This document shows positions 46,963-56,363 of a DNA stretch of 64,000 nucleotides, piece by piece. The position numbers were made by a program, and so were the translations under genes. The DNA comes from Arcobacter venerupis (GTDB lineage Bacteria > Campylobacterota > Campylobacteria > Campylobacterales > Arcobacteraceae), in NCBI RefSeq assembly GCF_013201665.1, contig NZ_CP053840.1:1054001-1118000 (forward strand), read 5' to 3'. The notes under the pieces were generated by a model, which was not told the origin of the DNA, made no database searches, and saw only the letters and a list, made by a program, of their open reading frames with translations. How positions within the stretch are numbered: the stretch's first letter is position 1; the number at the start of each line of letters is the position of its first letter.

Positions 46963-47361
46963 ATGGAAATAGAAATATCAACACCTGCTTTATTATTCCC
47001 CGCAATTTCGTTACTTCTTTTGGCATATACAAACCGTTTTTTAACAACGGGACAACTTATTCGCTCAATCAGTCATCAAGCAAGAACACATGGTGGACAA
47101 GAACTTGTAGGGCAAATTGATAATTTAAAAAAAAGACTTGAACTTACAAAATGGATGCAATTTTTTGGAGTTGTTTCAATGCTTATGTGTACAGTTTCAA
47201 TGTTCGCTTTATTTTTAGGTTTTTATATTGTTGGTAAACAAGTATTTGGATTAAGTTTGATTACCATGTGTTTATCATTATGTATCTCATTGTGGGAAGT
47301 TTATATCTCTTCAAATGCTTTAAATTTGGAATTAAAAGATTTAGTTGAGAAGTGTAAATAA
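46963..47361 (+). CDS. DUF2721 family membrane protein
   Basis: The 132-residue protein has three hydrophobic segments and a central basic linker (LIRSISHQARTHGGQELVGQ). It matches the DUF2721 pattern. No function is known. It is 21 nt upstream of the ClbS-like gene, in the same direction. Confidence 0.78.
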   Translation: MEIEISTPALLFPAISLLLLAYTNRFLTTGQLIRSISHQARTHGGQELVGQIDNLKKRLELTKWMQFFGVVSMLMCTVSMFALFLGFYIVGKQVFGLSLITMCLSLCISLWEVYISSNALNLELKDLVEKCK

Positions 47362-47382
47362 GTTTTAATAAAAGAGTAAATA

Positions 47383-47898
47383 ATGGCAGTACCAATAAAT
47401 AAAGAAGAATTACAAGAAGCAATTATAAGTAATTATACTAAATTGAAAAAGGAACTTTTGACTATAGCTTTTGAAAAAACATCTATCAATGAATTAGAGG
47501 GGCATTCAAAAGGAACTTTAATGAGTATAAACAATTTAATTTCTTATCTAGTTGGTTGGGGTGAATTAGTAATAAAATGGAATGAAAAAAAAGACAATAA
47601 TGAAGCGGTTGATTTTCCAGAAACTGGATATAAATGGAATGAATTAGGAAAACTTGCCCAAAAATTTTACGAAGACTTTAAAAATGATGATTTTAATTCT
47701 TTGATTATAAAATTAGATAAAACAGTTGAAACTATTTTATTATTGATTGAAAATAAATCTAATAAAGAACTTTATGATGTAACTTGGTATGAAAAATGGA
47801 CACTTGGAAGAATGATTCAATTTAATACTTCATCTGCTTACTTAAATGGGAAAAATAGAATTCGTAAGTGGAAAAAAGCTCAAAATACTAAATCATAA
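47383..47898 (+). CDS. ClbS/DfsB family four-helix protein
   Basis: The 171-residue protein has the pattern of the DinB-like ClbS/DfsB family (KGTLMSINNLISYLVGWGEL and VTWYEKWTLGRMIQFNTSSAY). ClbS protects the colibactin producer by hydrolysing the toxin; most relatives are untested. It is likely cotranscribed with the DUF2721 gene. Confidence 0.82.
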   Translation: MAVPINKEELQEAIISNYTKLKKELLTIAFEKTSINELEGHSKGTLMSINNLISYLVGWGELVIKWNEKKDNNEAVDFPETGYKWNELGKLAQKFYEDFKNDDFNSLIIKLDKTVETILLLIENKSNKELYDVTWYEKWTLGRMIQFNTSSAYLNGKNRIRKWKKAQNTKS

Positions 47899-47978
47899 TA
47901 AATCATTTTTTTATTTCTGACTTCTAAAGATATTAATATTTATTTTGTATAATAAATAAATTTTAAAAGGAAGATGAA

Positions 47979-48704
47979 ATGAAAAGAATTATATTTTCAA
48001 TTTTAATATCTATTTTAAGTATAAATTTAAATGCAAGTGATTTTGATTCAGCAATAATATTACAAGAAAAAGGTGAAATAAAAAAAGCAATTAGCTTATT
48101 TCAGAAAGCTTGTAAAAGCAGTGATTCAAGGGCTTGTTATAATCTGGCTGTTATGTATTACGATGGAAAAAAAGTAAAACAAGATTACTCAAAAGTGCAA
48201 AAATTATATACAAAAGCTTGTGATTCTGGACATGCTTTTAGTTGTTATAATTTAGGGCTTATGTATGATGGTGGAAAAGGAGTAAAAAAAGACTCTTTAA
48301 AAGCAAAAGATTTATATACAAAAGCTTGTGATGCTGGCGATTCTTTTGGATGTTACAATGTTGGTTTTGTTTATTATAGTGGAGAAGTTGTAAAAAAAGA
48401 TTATCTAAAAGCAAAAGAGTATTTTACAAAAGCTTGTGATGCAAATGATGCTTCAGCTTGTCATAATCTAGGAGTTATGTACAGCAAAGCTGAAGGAGTA
48501 AAAAGAGATTATGCAAAAGCAAAAGATTTTTATACTAAAGCCTGTGATTTAAAAAGTGACACAGCCTGTAATAATCTTGGACTTATGTATATAAAAGCAC
48601 AAGGAATTGCACAAAATATTGCTAAAGCAAAAGAGTTATTTAAACAATCTTGTGATGATGGAAATGCAAAAGGATGTAAAAACTATTCTATGATAAATAA
48701 ATAG
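47979..48704 (+). CDS. Secreted cysteine-rich Sel1-repeat protein (Hcp-like)
   Basis: The 241-residue protein has a signal peptide (about 1-19) and about six repeats of 36 residues. Each holds two cysteines spaced to form a disulfide (A-C-Y-N-L and K-A-C-D). This resembles Helicobacter cysteine-rich proteins such as HcpA, secreted penicillin-binding repeat proteins. Repeats such as ACYNLAVMYYDGKKV are clear. The role is unknown. Confidence 0.85.
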   Translation: MKRIIFSILISILSINLNASDFDSAIILQEKGEIKKAISLFQKACKSSDSRACYNLAVMYYDGKKVKQDYSKVQKLYTKACDSGHAFSCYNLGLMYDGGKGVKKDSLKAKDLYTKACDAGDSFGCYNVGFVYYSGEVVKKDYLKAKEYFTKACDANDASACHNLGVMYSKAEGVKRDYAKAKDFYTKACDLKSDTACNNLGLMYIKAQGIAQNIAKAKELFKQSCDDGNAKGCKNYSMINK

Positions 48705-48728
48705 AATAGTTTAAAAGTCATAATAGTT

Positions 48729-49154
48729 TTATAGAGTTTCCAAAAAATCCAAAATGATTTTTTTATGGTCAAAAACCAACTTTTCAAGTGGAATTTCATC
48801 TTTTTTATATACATAAACCTCTTTTGCATCATCTTGAGCAAGAGGTTCTCCATAGGCTTTACAAACATAAACAATAGATGCTGTATGAAATCTCTCATCT
48901 CTTGCGGGGTCTGAATAAACTCCAAGAAGTTTTTCAATTGTAACATCCAATGAAGTCTCTTCTTTCATCTCTCGTACAACTGCATTTTCAACAGTTTCAC
49001 CAATATCCACAAATCCTCCAGGAATTGCCATACCAAGAGGTCTGTTTAATCGTTCAATTAAAACAATACCTCTAAAATTTTCTTTTTCATCATATAGTTT
49101 TATTATTCCATCAACTGCTAAAAAGGGTGTTTTTATCATTTGTTTTTCTTTCAT
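48729..49154 (-). CDS. NUDIX hydrolase
   Basis: The 141-residue protein has a full Nudix box: G47-x5-E53-x7-R61-E62-x2-E65-E66. It would hydrolyse a nucleoside diphosphate linked to another moiety; the substrate is unknown. It converges with the Sel1-repeat gene 24 nt away. Confidence 0.92.
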   Translation of the reverse strand: MKEKQMIKTPFLAVDGIIKLYDEKENFRGIVLIERLNRPLGMAIPGGFVDIGETVENAVVREMKEETSLDVTIEKLLGVYSDPARDERFHTASIVYVCKAYGEPLAQDDAKEVYVYKKDEIPLEKLVFDHKKIILDFLETL

Positions 49155-49204
49155 ATTAGTTTCATTATGTTGTTAAGTATATCAAAACTATAAATCAATA
49201 ATAA

Positions 49205-51298
49205 TTAAAAACTATACTTAACTGAAACATTAAAATTTCTAGGTTCACCATAAACCATCCAATAATTACCTATACCTTCATAATATTTTTTATCCAATAA
49301 GTTATTAACATTTAATTGAACAGATGTACTTTTATTTAGTTTGTATTTCATCATAGCATTTGTTAAAAAATAGGCTTTTTGTTCTATATATGAAGTTCCT
49401 GTTCCTGTATAATATTTGCTGTAATATTTTAATCCAGCTCCTACATCTAAATCTTTATTTAATTTATAATTTGTAAATAAATTTGCTGTAGCTCTTGATT
49501 GTTTAGTATTTACTTTTTCATCCTTTGCATCTTTTGCTTCAAATTTTGCTAATGAAAAAGTTGTATCTAACTTATCTGTTAGTTCTCCAGCTAAAGAGAC
49601 TTCATAACCTTTGCTTTCAACACCTTTTTTTGCTTCATATGCATTACTTCCATCTGATAGTGTTACTCCATCAATCACTTGAGCAACATTGTCTTGTATT
49701 ATTTTAAATAATGAAAAAGATGTATTTAATTTACCATCAAAATATTCACCTTTTATACCAGTTTCATAATTTTTACCTACGATTGGGTCTAGATATTTTT
49801 CATTTATATCTTTTACTCTTTGTGTTTTAAAAATATCAGTATAACTTACAAATAAAGAGTGATTATCATCTAATTCATAAACTAAACCAGCATAAGGAGT
49901 TAACTCATTTTTAAACTCTCTATCTTCTTCACTTATATCATCACTATGATATTTCCAAGTTGATAGCCTTGCTCCTGTGATTAGATTAAGTCTTTGAGTT
50001 AAAGAAAATCTACCAACTAAATATATTCCTATTTGTTCTGTTTCTTCTGGGTAACCAGAGGTATAAGCTGTATTTTCAAGAAGTGCTTTCCCATCGTAAT
50101 CAAAAAGGTTCGATACTGACTCAAAAGCTTGTTTATATTCGTCTGAATCTTTTGATTTATTATATGTACCTCCTGCAATAATCTCTTGAGAAAGATTTAA
50201 AATATTAAAAGGAACATCAAAATAAGAATCTAAATTCATCTCATCATATGTAACATGATCTGCATATTGACTTACATTCATTCCACTACCATTAACTTTG
50301 TTTAATGAACCTGTAAATCTTAAAGTGTGAGTTCTTTCATAAATTCTTCTAAAAGAGCTTGAAAGATTAAAAGTTATGTCATCATAAATATAGTGTTTTA
50401 CATTTCCAAAAACTTCTTTTGTTTCCATATCCCAATAAGCCCAATCTTTTGTAAGTGAAGTTGACCTTGGAAAATCTGTTCTTGTTCCATCTGAATAAAA
50501 AGCAGGTAATGCCCAAAACCAAGCGCCACCTCTATACATGTTATCATAAAAAGTACCTATAGAAACAGAAGTTTCATCACTTAAATCAGCATCAACAATT
50601 CCATAAAAAAGAGTATTGTCTTTATCAAAATTATCATAGAATTTTTTAGAGTTTTCATTTTTTAATACAACCCGACCTCTTACTTTTTTATCTTGGCTTA
50701 AAGGAGTTGACATATCAATTGTTTGAGAATATGAATCCCATGAACCAGCATCTAAAGTTAAGCTTCCTTGAAATTCTTTGCTGTTTGCATGTTTTCTTAT
50801 AAAATTAATACTTAATGAGGGGTCACCTTGTCCTGTCATTAAACCATTTGCGCCTTTTACAACTTCAACTCTATCATATATTGCCATATCAAAATCGTTT
50901 TGACTTGTAGTTGAATATGAGGGTGAACCATCAACTTTGTAATAAGTAATGTCAAAACCCCTTGCCGCTGAAACTACATTTGTTCCTCTATTATTTAAAG
51001 TAACACCTGCAATATTACTTAATACATCTTTATAACTTGTGATATTTTTGTCTTCTATCTCTTTTGAAGTAATTACAGTAATTGTTTGTGGTGTATCTTT
51101 TATAGATAGGTCTAATTTTGTAGAAGTATTCATATAATCAGTAGTATAAGAATCCGTTCCTTGCGTTACATTTGAATTATTTTCTATTACAGAAATAGTA
51201 TCTAATGAAATAACTTCATCTTGTGCAAATAGTTTTGTGCTTAAAACTAAAATTGTAGCTAGACTTAAATGCCTAATATTAATTCTTTTTCCTATCAC
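49205..51298 (-). CDS. TonB-dependent siderophore receptor
   Basis: The 697-residue protein has a signal peptide, a TonB-box-like stretch (DTISVIE near 32) and a plug domain (KDTPQTITVITSKEIEDK, GFDITYYKVDG). A beta-barrel follows that ends in Phe (NVSVKYSF). It would take up an iron-siderophore complex across the outer membrane. A Fur-box-like palindrome is at 51380-51397. The ligand cannot be named. Confidence 0.93.
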   Translation of the reverse strand: MIGKRINIRHLSLATILVLSTKLFAQDEVISLDTISVIENNSNVTQGTDSYTTDYMNTSTKLDLSIKDTPQTITVITSKEIEDKNITSYKDVLSNIAGVTLNNRGTNVVSAARGFDITYYKVDGSPSYSTTSQNDFDMAIYDRVEVVKGANGLMTGQGDPSLSINFIRKHANSKEFQGSLTLDAGSWDSYSQTIDMSTPLSQDKKVRGRVVLKNENSKKFYDNFDKDNTLFYGIVDADLSDETSVSIGTFYDNMYRGGAWFWALPAFYSDGTRTDFPRSTSLTKDWAYWDMETKEVFGNVKHYIYDDITFNLSSSFRRIYERTHTLRFTGSLNKVNGSGMNVSQYADHVTYDEMNLDSYFDVPFNILNLSQEIIAGGTYNKSKDSDEYKQAFESVSNLFDYDGKALLENTAYTSGYPEETEQIGIYLVGRFSLTQRLNLITGARLSTWKYHSDDISEEDREFKNELTPYAGLVYELDDNHSLFVSYTDIFKTQRVKDINEKYLDPIVGKNYETGIKGEYFDGKLNTSFSLFKIIQDNVAQVIDGVTLSDGSNAYEAKKGVESKGYEVSLAGELTDKLDTTFSLAKFEAKDAKDEKVNTKQSRATANLFTNYKLNKDLDVGAGLKYYSKYYTGTGTSYIEQKAYFLTNAMMKYKLNKSTSVQLNVNNLLDKKYYEGIGNYWMVYGEPRNFNVSVKYSF

Positions 51299-51379
51299 TT
51301 ATTGTCTCCTTGAAATGAAAGAAAAAATAATATAATGACATTGTTAATTAGCTGTTAATTTATCTTCTTATTACAATTA

Positions 51380-51397
51380 TTGAGAATTAAATATCAA
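51380..51397. promoter_or_regulatory. Fur-box-like palindrome upstream of the TonB-dependent receptor
   Basis: TTGAGAATTAAATATCAA agrees with its own reverse complement at 14 of 18 positions and has the AT-rich symmetric look of Fur sites. It is about 80 bp upstream of the receptor start. This could also be chance in AT-rich DNA. Confidence 0.35.
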
Positions 51398-51414
51398 GAT
51401 TAAAGATTAAATTT

Positions 51415-52284
51415 TTATTCTTTTAATTTTTCTAATAGTTCTGATATTTCCAAATTTATCTTAGAAAAAGCAAACCATTTTTTACCCAAATCCTTCAAAC
51501 TAGCACCAATATGATAAATTTTTTGATTATCAATAATCAGAAATCTATCGTGAGAATTTTTGAAAGTTTTTAGGGTGATATTATTGTACTGCTTTGAATA
51601 TTTTTCAAAATCAAGTTTGAGTTGTTTAGAAATAATATTTGTATAGATAGTTACTTTTATATTTGAAATTTTTGAAAACAATGTTAAAACTGTATCATCT
51701 ATATAGTTATCTATTAAGATGATTTCATCTTTTGCACTTCTTAATAAATCAGAAATAAAACTATAAGCGTCATAAATTTGACCATCATAGAAAATACCTT
51801 GAGTTGTTTCTAAAGTATTGTTTTTTATAAGTGATTTGACATCATTCATTTGAGATTTTAAAATATTTACATCATTTTCTAAATTTACAAATCTTTCATT
51901 AGTAATTTTATCAGCATTTATTACATAGCCATTTTTAATGTAATTTTTTAAAATAGATGTTGCCCATTGACGGAATTTTGTAGCTGTAATTGAGTTTACT
52001 CTATATCCTATTGATATAATCATATCAAGATTATAGTGTTCAATATTTCTTTGAATCTCTCTATTTCCTTCTTTTTGAACTATTCGAAAAATTCGAATAG
52101 TTGAATTTTTATTTAGTTCTTTTTGTTTATAAATATTTTTAATATGATAATTAATAGTATGTATTTCAACACTAAAAAGCTCCGACAGTTGTTTTTGTGT
52201 AAGCCAAATTGTTTCTTCATTTACAGAAACTTTTAGTTCTAATTCTCCATCATTGTAAAGTACAATATTTGAAATATTATCCAT
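51415..52284 (-). CDS. RhuM-type DNA-binding protein fused to a PLD-like domain
   Basis: The 289-residue protein has an N-terminal RhuM domain (residues about 1-125: WLTQKQLSELFSVEIHTINY, then EHYNLDMIISIGYRVNS). A helical linker leads to a PLD-like C-terminal module (162-289). The latter has QGIFYDGQIYDAY, EIILIDNYID, HDRFLIID (245-252) and GASLKDLGKKWFAFSK. This module is about 70% the same as in the 60419 gene, whose N-terminus is unrelated. The gene lies next to an AbiH-type gene. A perfect palindrome falls in codons 61-69. Confidence 0.85.
   Translation of the reverse strand: MDNISNIVLYNDGELELKVSVNEETIWLTQKQLSELFSVEIHTINYHIKNIYKQKELNKNSTIRIFRIVQKEGNREIQRNIEHYNLDMIISIGYRVNSITATKFRQWATSILKNYIKNGYVINADKITNERFVNLENDVNILKSQMNDVKSLIKNNTLETTQGIFYDGQIYDAYSFISDLLRSAKDEIILIDNYIDDTVLTLFSKISNIKVTIYTNIISKQLKLDFEKYSKQYNNITLKTFKNSHDRFLIIDNQKIYHIGASLKDLGKKWFAFSKINLEISELLEKLKE
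52078..52102. repeat. Perfect 11-bp palindrome within the RhuM-PLD coding sequence
   Basis: AACTATTCGAA (52078-52088) and TTCGAATAGTT (52092-52102) are exact inverted copies around AAA. It encodes residues 61-69 of the RhuM-PLD protein. The sister gene at 60419 has a like palindrome at codons 65-76. Confidence 0.85.
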
Positions 52285-52443
52285 AAAATCACCTTTGAAA
52301 AGTTATTTTATAACTTTATCAAAAAAATTAGTTTTGCTTTAAAAATATTGCAAATTGTTATTTTTTCTTGATTTTATTGATTTGTTTAAGGTCACAAATT
52401 GTGACCTTAAGTTTTTATATTTATTTTAGGTAGTTCTTTATAA

Positions 52444-53259
52444 TTAGGGGTAGATTGATGAATCAATAAATTTTAAATCATTATAGTGTTTAAAATCTGT
52501 TAAGTTATGAATTGTGTATTTATCAAGTATAAACATCATTTCATCATGGGCTTCTTCTCCGAAATAATAAAGTTTCATTTTAGTACTATTAAATTCATGT
52601 GTAAGTGCGGAAAAATAACTACTAAAATACGAACTATCTGTTATTCCTAAAGAATGTCCAAAAATAATCAAATGGATTTTTTTATCTCTATTATTGTTAA
52701 GAATTTTGATTATATCCGACTCAGCAAAATTAATAGTAGATGATTTTTTCAAAAAAATATGATTATTATTTATTCTAGCATCATCCTCGACACCAAAAAT
52801 AATATTTTTATTTTCAATTGAGCCATGAACAAAAGAGTGTTTAGATTTTATGTCAGAAATCCCTAAAATTTCAGCAACTTTAAACACAGAATTTGTGTAA
52901 TTAAAATTATAAATTATATCTGTATCTAAAATTTCATTTTTCATCATTTCAAATGCTTTTGAATTTTGATTAATCTCTTTTTCTTGAGCTTCTTTTAAGT
53001 AATCCATCAATGTATTCTTTAGTTCTTTAAAATCATTTTTTACTTTTGATTTGTCATTTTGAATTTTTTTTGAATATTCTGTTAACTCTTTTTCTATATC
53101 AACCCAGTTATTTATTTCTTGTTTTATATATAAGTGTAGTGCTAAAGTGTTATTCTCATTTAGTAATGAAGTAAAATAATCACTTTCTATAAAATCTTTA
53201 TAACTCGTTTTTAAACCTAGACTTAAATCAAATCCATTTCCAATAATTATGATTTTCAT
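52444..53259 (-). CDS. AbiH family abortive-infection-type protein
   Basis: The 271-residue protein begins IIIIGNGFDLSLGLKTSYKDF, the hallmark of AbiH-type proteins. The rest includes NFNYTNSVF and FGHSLGITDSSYF, typical of the family. AbiH of Lactococcus protects against phage by abortive infection, mechanism unknown. It is upstream of the RhuM-PLD gene in the same direction, about 160 bp apart. Confidence 0.85.
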   Translation of the reverse strand: MKIIIIGNGFDLSLGLKTSYKDFIESDYFTSLLNENNTLALHLYIKQEINNWVDIEKELTEYSKKIQNDKSKVKNDFKELKNTLMDYLKEAQEKEINQNSKAFEMMKNEILDTDIIYNFNYTNSVFKVAEILGISDIKSKHSFVHGSIENKNIIFGVEDDARINNNHIFLKKSSTINFAESDIIKILNNNRDKKIHLIIFGHSLGITDSSYFSSYFSALTHEFNSTKMKLYYFGEEAHDEMMFILDKYTIHNLTDFKHYNDLKFIDSSIYP

Positions 53260-53413
53260 ACTTTCCCTAATATTTAATTATTTTAAATTATATATTAAAA
53301 GTAATAAAATCAATCTATGAGGGGAAATTATAAAAAACTCCCTCTGTCTAAAATCTATACACCAACCTTTCACAACTAACACCAAAAGCAACACTAAAAC
53401 AACACTTCTTTTT

Positions 53414-53431
53414 TATACTTCTCTTAGAAGT
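53414..53431 (+). promoter_or_regulatory. TATACT box and small hairpin in the urtA leader
   Basis: TATACT (53414-53419) could be a -10 for the urt operon. ACTTCT and AGAAGT (53417-53431) make a 6-bp perfect hairpin around CTT. Both are just before the AAAAGGAGA ribosome site of urtA. No -35 was recognised. Confidence 0.35.
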
Positions 53432-53460
53432 CAAAAGGACTTAAACTAAAAGGAGATTTT

Positions 53461-54732
53461 ATGAAAAGATTATTTGCAAAAGCAATTGTTACTTCTGCAT
53501 TACTTGGTGGAATGTTAGTTCACGCTGCTGATACTATCAAAGTTGGGGTTTTACACTCTTTATCTGGAACTATGGCTATTTCTGAGACTACATTAAAAGA
53601 TACGGTTTTAATGTTAATAGATGAGCAAAATAAAAAAGGTGGAATTTTAGGTAAAAAACTTGAACCAGTAGTTGTTGACCCAGCTTCAAACTGGCCTTTA
53701 TTTGCTGAAAAAATGAGAGGATTATTAACTCAAGATAAAGTTGATGTTACATTTGGTTGTTGGACATCAGTTTCTAGAAAATCAGTTCTTCCAGTTGTTG
53801 AAGAGTTAAATGGTTTATTATTTTACCCTGTTCAATATGAGGGTGAAGAATCAAGTAAAAATGTATTCTATACAGGTGCTGCACCAAACCAACAAGCAAT
53901 TCCAGCTGTTGATTATCTGATGAAAGAGATGGGTGTAAAAAGATTTGTTTTAGCTGGAACGGACTATGTTTATCCCCGAACTACAAACAAAATCTTAGAG
54001 GCTTATTTAATCTCTAAAGGTATTAAAAAAGAAGATATTATGATTAACTATACGCCATTTGGTCACTCTGATTGGCAATCAATCGTATCTGATATTAAGA
54101 AATTTGGTTCAACGGGAACAAAAACGGCAGTTGTTTCAACTATCAATGGAGATGCAAATATTCCATTTTATAAAGAGTTAGGAAACCAAGGTGTAAAAGC
54201 TGAAGAGATTCCAGTTATGGCATTTTCTGTTGGTGAAGAAGAACTTTCAGGAATTGATACAAAACCTTTAGTTGGGCATTTAGCTGCGTGGAATTATTTC
54301 GAAAGTGCTGATACAAAAATCAATAAAGATTTCATTTCAACATGGCACAAATTTATCAAAGATGAAAAAAGAGTTACAAATGACCCAATGGAAGCTACAT
54401 ATATTGGATTTAATCTATGGGTAAAAGCTGTTGAAAAAGCTGGAACTACAGATGTAAACAAAGTTAGTGATGCGATTATTGGTTTAAGTGTTCCAAACTT
54501 AACAGGTGGAACTGCAACTATGCTTAAAAATCACCACATTACAAAACCTGTATTAATCGGTGAGATTCAAGAAGATGGACAATTTGAGACTGTTTCTTCA
54601 ACAAAAGAGATTGAAGGTGATGCTTGGTCTGATTTCTTACCAGGAAGCAAAGATTTAATCGCTGATTGGACAAAACCAGTTAATTGTGGAAGCTACAACA
54701 CAGTTACTAAAAAATGTGTAGGTACTAAATAA
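53461..54732 (+). CDS. urtA: Urea ABC transporter substrate-binding protein
   Basis: The 423-residue protein has a signal peptide (about 1-22) and the UrtA look: IKVGVLHSLSGTMAISE, FGCWTSVSRKSVLPV and FYPVQYEGEES. It binds urea or short amides in the periplasm and feeds UrtBCDE. It is the first of five urt genes in one direction. Expression is often raised under nitrogen limitation; no NtcA-type site was recognised. Confidence 0.95.
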   Translation: MKRLFAKAIVTSALLGGMLVHAADTIKVGVLHSLSGTMAISETTLKDTVLMLIDEQNKKGGILGKKLEPVVVDPASNWPLFAEKMRGLLTQDKVDVTFGCWTSVSRKSVLPVVEELNGLLFYPVQYEGEESSKNVFYTGAAPNQQAIPAVDYLMKEMGVKRFVLAGTDYVYPRTTNKILEAYLISKGIKKEDIMINYTPFGHSDWQSIVSDIKKFGSTGTKTAVVSTINGDANIPFYKELGNQGVKAEEIPVMAFSVGEEELSGIDTKPLVGHLAAWNYFESADTKINKDFISTWHKFIKDEKRVTNDPMEATYIGFNLWVKAVEKAGTTDVNKVSDAIIGLSVPNLTGGTATMLKNHHITKPVLIGEIQEDGQFETVSSTKEIEGDAWSDFLPGSKDLIADWTKPVNCGSYNTVTKKCVGTK

Positions 54733-54782
54733 CAAATCAAAATATGGAAGAGTTTTCTTCCATGTTTTTCAAGGAAATAAAA

Positions 54783-56360
54783 ATGAATATTTTAAAAATA
54801 ATACTCCTTAATTTATTGATTTTCTCATTTTCATACTCTTCAACTTTTGAAGAGTTATCTAGCAAATTATCAGACAATAGTTTCAAAGTAAAAGAAGATG
54901 TTTTAAATGAGTTAATAATAAATTATAAAGATGAACAAAGATTAGAAGTTTTATTACAAAATATGCTTTTAGGAAATCTCTATTTTCAAAATCAAAGCAA
55001 CGAAATCCTATTTTTAGAGAAAGATAGTTTTAAATCTCTATTTACAAATAATATTATTTCAAATGCTTCAGCAGATGATTTTTCAAAAGTAAAAATAAAT
55101 AATAAATTAAGAAGTGTTATAAAAGCTTCATTAGCAAAAATAAATCTTTTTGCAAGTGATGAAAACAAAAGATTAAATGCTGCAAAAAATATCTTGGAAA
55201 ATCTTGAAGAACAAGATAAAGAGATTATTTTAGAGGCTTTAAAAAGTGAAAAAAAATCTTCAATAAAAGATATTTTACTTGAGAGCCTTGCAAACATAAC
55301 TGCAAAATTTTCAAGTGGTGATGAACAACTAAAAGCTATAAGTGAACTTGGTGGATTTTTATCTGCAAAATCACTTGAAACTTTAACTGGTTTAAAAGAG
55401 TCAAATGATGAAAAAATAAAAGAGGCAGTTAAAAATGCTTTAAATGAAATCGAGTTAAGCAAAACTTTTTATTCATTTATTGAAACTGCATTTTTTGGAC
55501 TTTCTCAAGGGTCAGTTTTACTTTTAGCTGCTATTGGTTTAGCTATTACTTTTGGAGTTATGAAAGTAATAAATATGGCTCATGGTGAGTTAATAATGAT
55601 TGGAGCATATACAACTTATACAATCCAACAATTAATGCCAAATTTAATTGAGTATTCTGTAATTATCGCAATTCCATGTGCTTTTATAATAAGTGGATTA
55701 GTGGGAATTGCTATTGAAAGATTGGTTATTCGTCATTTATACGGAAGACCACTTGAAACACTACTTGCAACTTTTGGAATAAGTTTGATTTTACAACAAG
55801 TGGTGAGAACAATATTTTCTCCTCTAAATCAAGAGGTGAAAACTCCTTCTTGGATGAGTGGAGCTTTGGAAATAAACGGAGCTTTATCTTTGACTTACAA
55901 TAGATTGTATGTTGTGATTTTTGCTTTTATTGTCTTTTTTGCGATTCTTTATGTGATGAAAAAAACATCATTAGGACTAAAAGTTCGAGCTGTTTCACAA
56001 AATAGACCAATAGCAAGAGCTATGGGAATTCAATCAAGTAAAATTGATGCAATCACTTTTGGTATTGGTTCAGGAATAGCAGGAGTTGCTGGAGTTGCTT
56101 TATCACAGCTAACAAATGTTGGGCCAAATTTAGGGCAAGCGTACATTGTAGATTCATTTATGGTTGTTGTTTTTGGTGGAGTTGGAAATTTATGGGGAAC
56201 TTTAATCGCTTCATTTACACTTGGGGAAATAAACAAATTTATCGAACCACTTGCAGGTGCGATTTTGGCAAAAGTTATCATATTGGTATTTATTATTTTA
56301 TTTATACAAAAAAGACCTAGAGGATTATTCCCTCAAAAAGGTCGAGATGCACAGGATTAA
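54783..56360 (+). CDS. urtB: Urea ABC transporter permease UrtB
   Basis: The start at 54783 has an AAGGAAATAAAA ribosome site and gives 525 residues: a signal-like helix, a helical N-terminal domain of about 210 residues, and then a LivH-type permease domain with about eight helices (GLAITFGVMKVINMAHGELIMIGAYT). The N-terminal helical domain is typical of UrtB. The first ATG in the frame, at 54744, is less likely. It is 50 nt from urtA. Confidence 0.93.
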   Translation: MNILKIILLNLLIFSFSYSSTFEELSSKLSDNSFKVKEDVLNELIINYKDEQRLEVLLQNMLLGNLYFQNQSNEILFLEKDSFKSLFTNNIISNASADDFSKVKINNKLRSVIKASLAKINLFASDENKRLNAAKNILENLEEQDKEIILEALKSEKKSSIKDILLESLANITAKFSSGDEQLKAISELGGFLSAKSLETLTGLKESNDEKIKEAVKNALNEIELSKTFYSFIETAFFGLSQGSVLLLAAIGLAITFGVMKVINMAHGELIMIGAYTTYTIQQLMPNLIEYSVIIAIPCAFIISGLVGIAIERLVIRHLYGRPLETLLATFGISLILQQVVRTIFSPLNQEVKTPSWMSGALEINGALSLTYNRLYVVIFAFIVFFAILYVMKKTSLGLKVRAVSQNRPIARAMGIQSSKIDAITFGIGSGIAGVAGVALSQLTNVGPNLGQAYIVDSFMVVVFGGVGNLWGTLIASFTLGEINKFIEPLAGAILAKVIILVFIILFIQKRPRGLFPQKGRDAQD

Positions 56361-56363
56361 AAG

